The notes beneath the pieces were generated by a model, which worked only from the letters and a program-made list of their open reading frames with translations, was not told the DNA's origin and made no database searches. From Botrytis cinerea B05.10 (Eukaryota; Ascomycota; Leotiomycetes; Helotiales; Sclerotiniaceae): DNA of 64,000 nt. The translations under genes and the position numbers were made by a program. Position 1 is the first letter of the stretch; the number at the start of each line of letters is the position of its first letter. Where the stretch lies: positions 2,728,001 to 2,792,000 of the forward strand of contig NC_037310.1 in NCBI RefSeq assembly GCF_000143535.2, given 5' to 3'. Shown here piece by piece: positions 60,395-64,000 of this stretch.

Positions 60395-60913
60395 CGTTCC
60401 ATATAAACCACATCTTTTCAACACATCCACATTGACTTCAGACCGTATTCTCCAAATTCAATCCCTCCCTTTTTTCTGTATCATTTGAGAAAAAGCAAAG
60501 AGAATTGCCCTACATTTCACATTGCAATTTCACGCCTTCGATTTATTCCCAAAATTACTTTGCAATTCATTTCTTCCAAACCTCGAAAAAGAAAGAACTT
60601 CTCTTTCTGAAATTTCTAGTGTTTATTATTTACCCTCTACGATATTGGTGTTTTGGTGCACTTCACCCCCCAACCCATTCCTTCTACAAGATCCTCTCCA
60701 CACCACCACCACCACCTCCACCACCACACTCACTCACCACTACCTACCACACCATCTCTACTTTCAACCACATCCATTACCCCCAAAGACAATAGTAAAA
60801 CTTCCGCGTGGCATGGAATACTTACGACACTCATGAGGTTCTTGACGATTACGATATTTCCTCCATTACTTCTTTCTCCGTCTTGGTAGTGGTGTAAGCA
60901 ATACAAGTGAAAG
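60395..60913 (+). promoter_or_regulatory. Promoter and long leader of the large Ser-rich gene
   Basis: A TATA-like ATATAAAC near 60401 is followed by about 480 bases of pyrimidine- and A-rich leader with CACCAC microsatellites (about 60700-60760). A short upstream frame begins at the ATG near 60811 and stops after seven codons, so uORF control is possible. Confidence 0.45.
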
Positions 60914-63900
60914 ATGAAGACCATTCCCAGTGTAAGTTCTCCAGTCTACATTCTTCAAAAATCAATTGGTATCTTGTCCCTCATTCGTCTTCACCCATTG
61001 GTCTCCCTGCACAAGTCTCAACATTTTTAATACAACATTGGTCTTCATTCGCTTTCTATCTTTCAACACTAATAATTCTTTCTCCTTTTTACAGCTTGTT
61101 GCTTCAAGTACCGTCGGTGTCGCAGCTGCTGGCCTGGCATTGGGAAGTCCAGACCAGTCGACTCCTCCCTCCCGCACACTTTCGAAAAGAAGGAAACCTG
61201 AACATATCATCACAGATGTCGAGAATTCTTCTAGTCTAGGTACACCGTCTATCGTCTCACGCCCCCCTACGAGTTCTACCATGGCTACTCCAGAAAGTCG
61301 CAATCCCTCTGATGCAACCAGTTCTTCATCTGCCCCGGGCTCCCAAACTCTCACTACATTCCTTCGACGTTCTTCGAACGCAAAACTCGATTCTCCCACT
61401 GCATCGCAAAACGGCGCGGCGCGAAGATGGTCACTACTTCGATCGGGTGAAGGACAAAATGATGTTTCGGGGGAGGAAGTGGTTAGGGATTCTTCGTCGT
61501 CTCGCAGTTCCTGGATTCGGAAATTGTCTCTGCCAATATCGGGAAATAGCAGTCCTAGATCAAGTATAGCACCAGAATCGCCTTCTCTCGCGCTCTCCCA
61601 TGACTCTGCGACACCCATATTGTCAACCCCTCGCGATAGTCCCACACAATTACCTCCGAACAAACTGGTCAAGAGGCACACATCGCAGAGATATCGTAGG
61701 GAACCAGACTCGAGTGGATCAAGAGCGCAGGTACCGACCTTACGGAGACCAGCTACCAGTCATCAACGTTCGGTTACGCTGCAGCAACGATTCATCGATG
61801 ATTCTCCAGGTACAGAAACGCAAGCGCGTCCCACTGCCCCAAGGCGGTCAACAGTATCCACACATGCTGCACCCGTAAAGAAATCTAGTGAATCACCTCG
61901 CAGCTCATGGCGTATGTATTTCAACTCCCGACCAACCAAATTTTTCAAAGAAAGATCCGCCGGCAGATCAGGGGATGGAAGTGTGCATAATTTTTTCTGG
62001 ACCTCAAAGCGGGTGATGCCAGATCATACCGTTAGACCGACTTTGGTCAAACCACATTTAATCACTGTTTCGACTGAAGAAATGGAAGGATATTACGACG
62101 AGGGAGGGCTTCTCTGTGACGGACCAATTGACCAAGATACAATGGAAGACATCCCCAGCTCGCCTCTGGATGAAGACGATTCGGAAGATGAGAAGCCTCT
62201 AAGGCGGTCACTGTCTATGCACTTCGATTCACCGACCACATGGATACCTCGGACAGGAAGCTTAAGGAATAAAAAACGGAATTCAGAATCTACGCTGCGT
62301 GCTAGGCGTCATGTATCTGCGCCTCTACCATTGGATACAAGAAGGATATCGATTTCTGCAAGTGGACCTTCCCCACATCACTCTCGACCATTCATGGATC
62401 AATTGGTATTCCAGAGAGAGCCTCGCTCTCCTACCGAAGACTTCTCCCCGGTGTCACCAACGGATCCCTTTACCCATCTCAATTACGTTCCTCGAAGGAA
62501 TACATCATCTCCATTGCCACCTCTCAACCGACTATCAACATTCAACCTCGATTTAGCTCGTTTGGGCTTGTCATCGCCCTCCTCGTCGGCCCCCCTTCGA
62601 AGTCCCAGTTCACCTCTACCAATGTCTAGTACTGCTGCGACTTCTTTTTCTTCTACAATTCCTGGGTCAACAAATGGTTCATTGTCATATAATGCTACAT
62701 TGAGTTCGAAACATGGCATGTCAGAAGTGGGAGACAGAGCTTCGACGTTAATTGGTTCAGATAATGAGATGAGAGGATTTGCATCTGGCGAAGATGAAGA
62801 TTTGGATTTCCAAAGTGAAACCGTGTACGATTCACTGAGGTCGGGGGCCACGAGCAGTTTGCGATCACAGAATACGCCCCTTGACTCGATGTTTGACGAG
62901 TCCCCTCCAAATATCGCAAACGCCAACGTACATGCAAAGGCCAAGAGGCTTTCAATTCACGATCTGATGGCGAATGGCGCCTTTGGTGAAATTGAACATC
63001 GTATTGTTGAGGAGGATGAAGGTCAATCAACACCAGTAAAGCTTCTCAGTACTTCTTCTGAAGTCGCCAAATCGACTTATGCTGTAGATGCAGAGGAAAT
63101 CATCCCTTCATCGCCACCAAGCTTTTGTATCGCTTCAAAAGATTTTGCCACACTGAACTTGGACAACGATGAAGAAGATGAAGACTGGACTCGAGATGAA
63201 GAGAACGAAAATATGGAAGCGGGAAATCCACTGTCACCGCCAAATAGCTTGAATAGCCGTCGGGTCAGTCCAATAAACAGAGGAACCCCTGCGGGTGTTA
63301 CCCTTAGCGGTTCCACAAACGGTAATCATTATGCTGAACGACCCAAGAGCAATTTATTTGATTGGTCTGAACCATCTACATCGGAGAAAGATCTACTTGG
63401 AAGTTCCGCTCGACCTAGGACAGCACATGTCAAACAACTTGCCCTGAATGGACGAGGTGGGCGAACTGTCGGACGAAAAGGTCCCACCCCATTGCACATC
63501 CGAAGTCAAAGTGTTCCCCTAGTTCCCGATCTCAATCACCAACGTGAGCACACAAAGCTGACACCAAAATTTGGGACTTGGGGTTTGGGCGCGAAAGGCG
63601 TCAGTGAGGACTGGGATAACGATTTTGACTTCGAGACTAATGATGAAGCTGGTCTTGAGAATGGTAATCTCAAGATTGAGACCGGTGTAATGCTTGTCCC
63701 TCTCGCAATTCAAGCCAGCCAAGCAAACGTTGTTGGCCACGTTGGACAGATTCGAGAAGTGTGCTTGCTAGTCGAAGATCTCAAGAGGTTGCGTCTTTTG
63801 GCCCGGGAAAAGAACTTGATACATGGGCCTTCGGCACAATTGTGGAAGGAAGCTGAAGGCATTATTGCTTTGGCTGTGCCGGATGAAGAAGATCCTACTC

Positions 63901-64000
63901 TATCGCCCCCCCAGTCTCCTGCATCTATTTCTTTCGACCAAGACTTTGGTGACAAGTTCATCGACCGTGGCCCTGATGCTGAAGATGTCGCTACTCCAGA
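60914..64000 (+). CDS. Large Ser-rich, disordered cell-regulatory protein (3' end outside window)
   Basis: Exon 1 is 60914-60931 (MKTIPS); a 163-nt intron (GTAAGT...TTTTTACAG) leads to a frame open from 61095 to the right edge, about 974 residues so far. It is extremely rich in Ser, Pro, Arg and Asp, with many SP sites and blocks such as RRWSLLRSG, SSRSSWIRKLSLPISG and WRMYFNSRPTKFFKE. Near the right edge it becomes structured: NLFDWSEP, GRGGRTVGRKGPTPLHIRSQ, LTPKFGTWGLGAKGVSEDWD-NDFDFE and IREVCLLVEDLKRLRLLAREKNLIHG. These look like binding motifs of a mitotic-exit or septation-network protein; the WDNDFDFE motif recalls Byr4/Bfa1-type proteins, but I cannot confirm this. The long frame and coherent composition make the gene certain; its identity is not. 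Confidence 0.75.

Larger units (their letters stand above)
49720..60913. other. Gene-poor region of about 11 kb
   Basis: No gene recognised on either strand. Base composition is ordinary. It contains many microsatellites: a G14 run (51873-51886), a GA run (about 54144-54174), a GATGGAT-type run (about 56380-56430), AGAGC units (about 57313-57341), GT (about 58440-58455) and CGCAGAC units (about 59894-59923). A pyrimidine-rich promoter and leader for the large gene begins near 60390. A 53-codon ATG frame at 53626 is listed separately. Confidence 0.5.

Noticed and set aside
60962..61681. 239-codon minus-strand frame at the right end
   Set aside because: It is a shadow of the long plus-strand Ser-rich gene, caused by frequent TCN/AGA codons.

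Overview
The window is nuclear DNA of a filamentous ascomycete (Pezizomycotina). The evidence is short introns of about 50-120 nt with GTAAGT/GTATGT-type donors, Zn2Cys6 regulators, an RTA1-family membrane protein, a three-domain laccase, a mitophagy protein of filamentous-fungus type, and a DNA transposon decayed almost entirely by C-to-T and G-to-A changes, as repeat-induced point mutation (RIP) leaves behind. The overall feel is of a Leotiomycete of the Botrytis/Sclerotinia kind, but this is an impression, not a measured assignment.

Layout. 1-1.5 kb: the 3' end of a SPOUT-type RNA methyltransferase and a small secreted cysteine protein. 3.3-21.3 kb: a dense housekeeping block. It holds a TRF4/Cid14-type nuclear poly(A) polymerase, a Pex30-family peroxisomal/ER membrane protein with a dysferlin domain, YIP1 (ER-Golgi vesicle traffic), PAM16 (mitochondrial import motor), a C6 zinc-cluster regulator whose zinc finger looks disturbed, an RTA1-like seven-helix protein, a Ser-rich coiled-coil protein, a 65-residue stress-type protein, and an RRM protein of the Vip1 type with a metallothionein-like cysteine tail. 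22-26.3 kb: a shortened GNAT acetyltransferase, a stand-alone allophanate-hydrolase-like amidase and a second small secreted protein. 27.4-30.4 kb: two AT-rich elements with TA target duplications, one a 509 bp MITE-like element and one a RIP-decayed Fot1/pogo-type transposon of 1,843 bp. 31.1-36.7 kb: a complete nine-exon Zn2Cys6 regulator, a peroxisomal 2,4-dienoyl-CoA reductase ending in SKL, and Atg33. 38.6-49.7 kb: a secreted protein, a laccase, and a Whi2-like BTB protein that has no ATG in frame. 49.7-60.9 kb: more than 11 kb with no recognisable gene but many microsatellites. 60.9-64 kb: the 5' part of a very large Ser-rich protein gene that runs off the right edge.

There is no biosynthetic cluster or defence island here. 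Neighbours are mostly unrelated, arranged as divergent pairs sharing promoters (poly(A) polymerase/Pex, YIP1/PAM16) and convergent pairs. The features most worth a second look are the Vip1-metallothionein fusion, the Whi2-like gene without a start codon, the abnormal zinc cluster at 13.0-13.2 kb, the two inverted-repeat elements, and the gene desert before the large Ser-rich gene. Most multi-exon models were joined by hand: each quoted splice was checked for a GT donor, an AG acceptor and reading phase, but none has transcript support.
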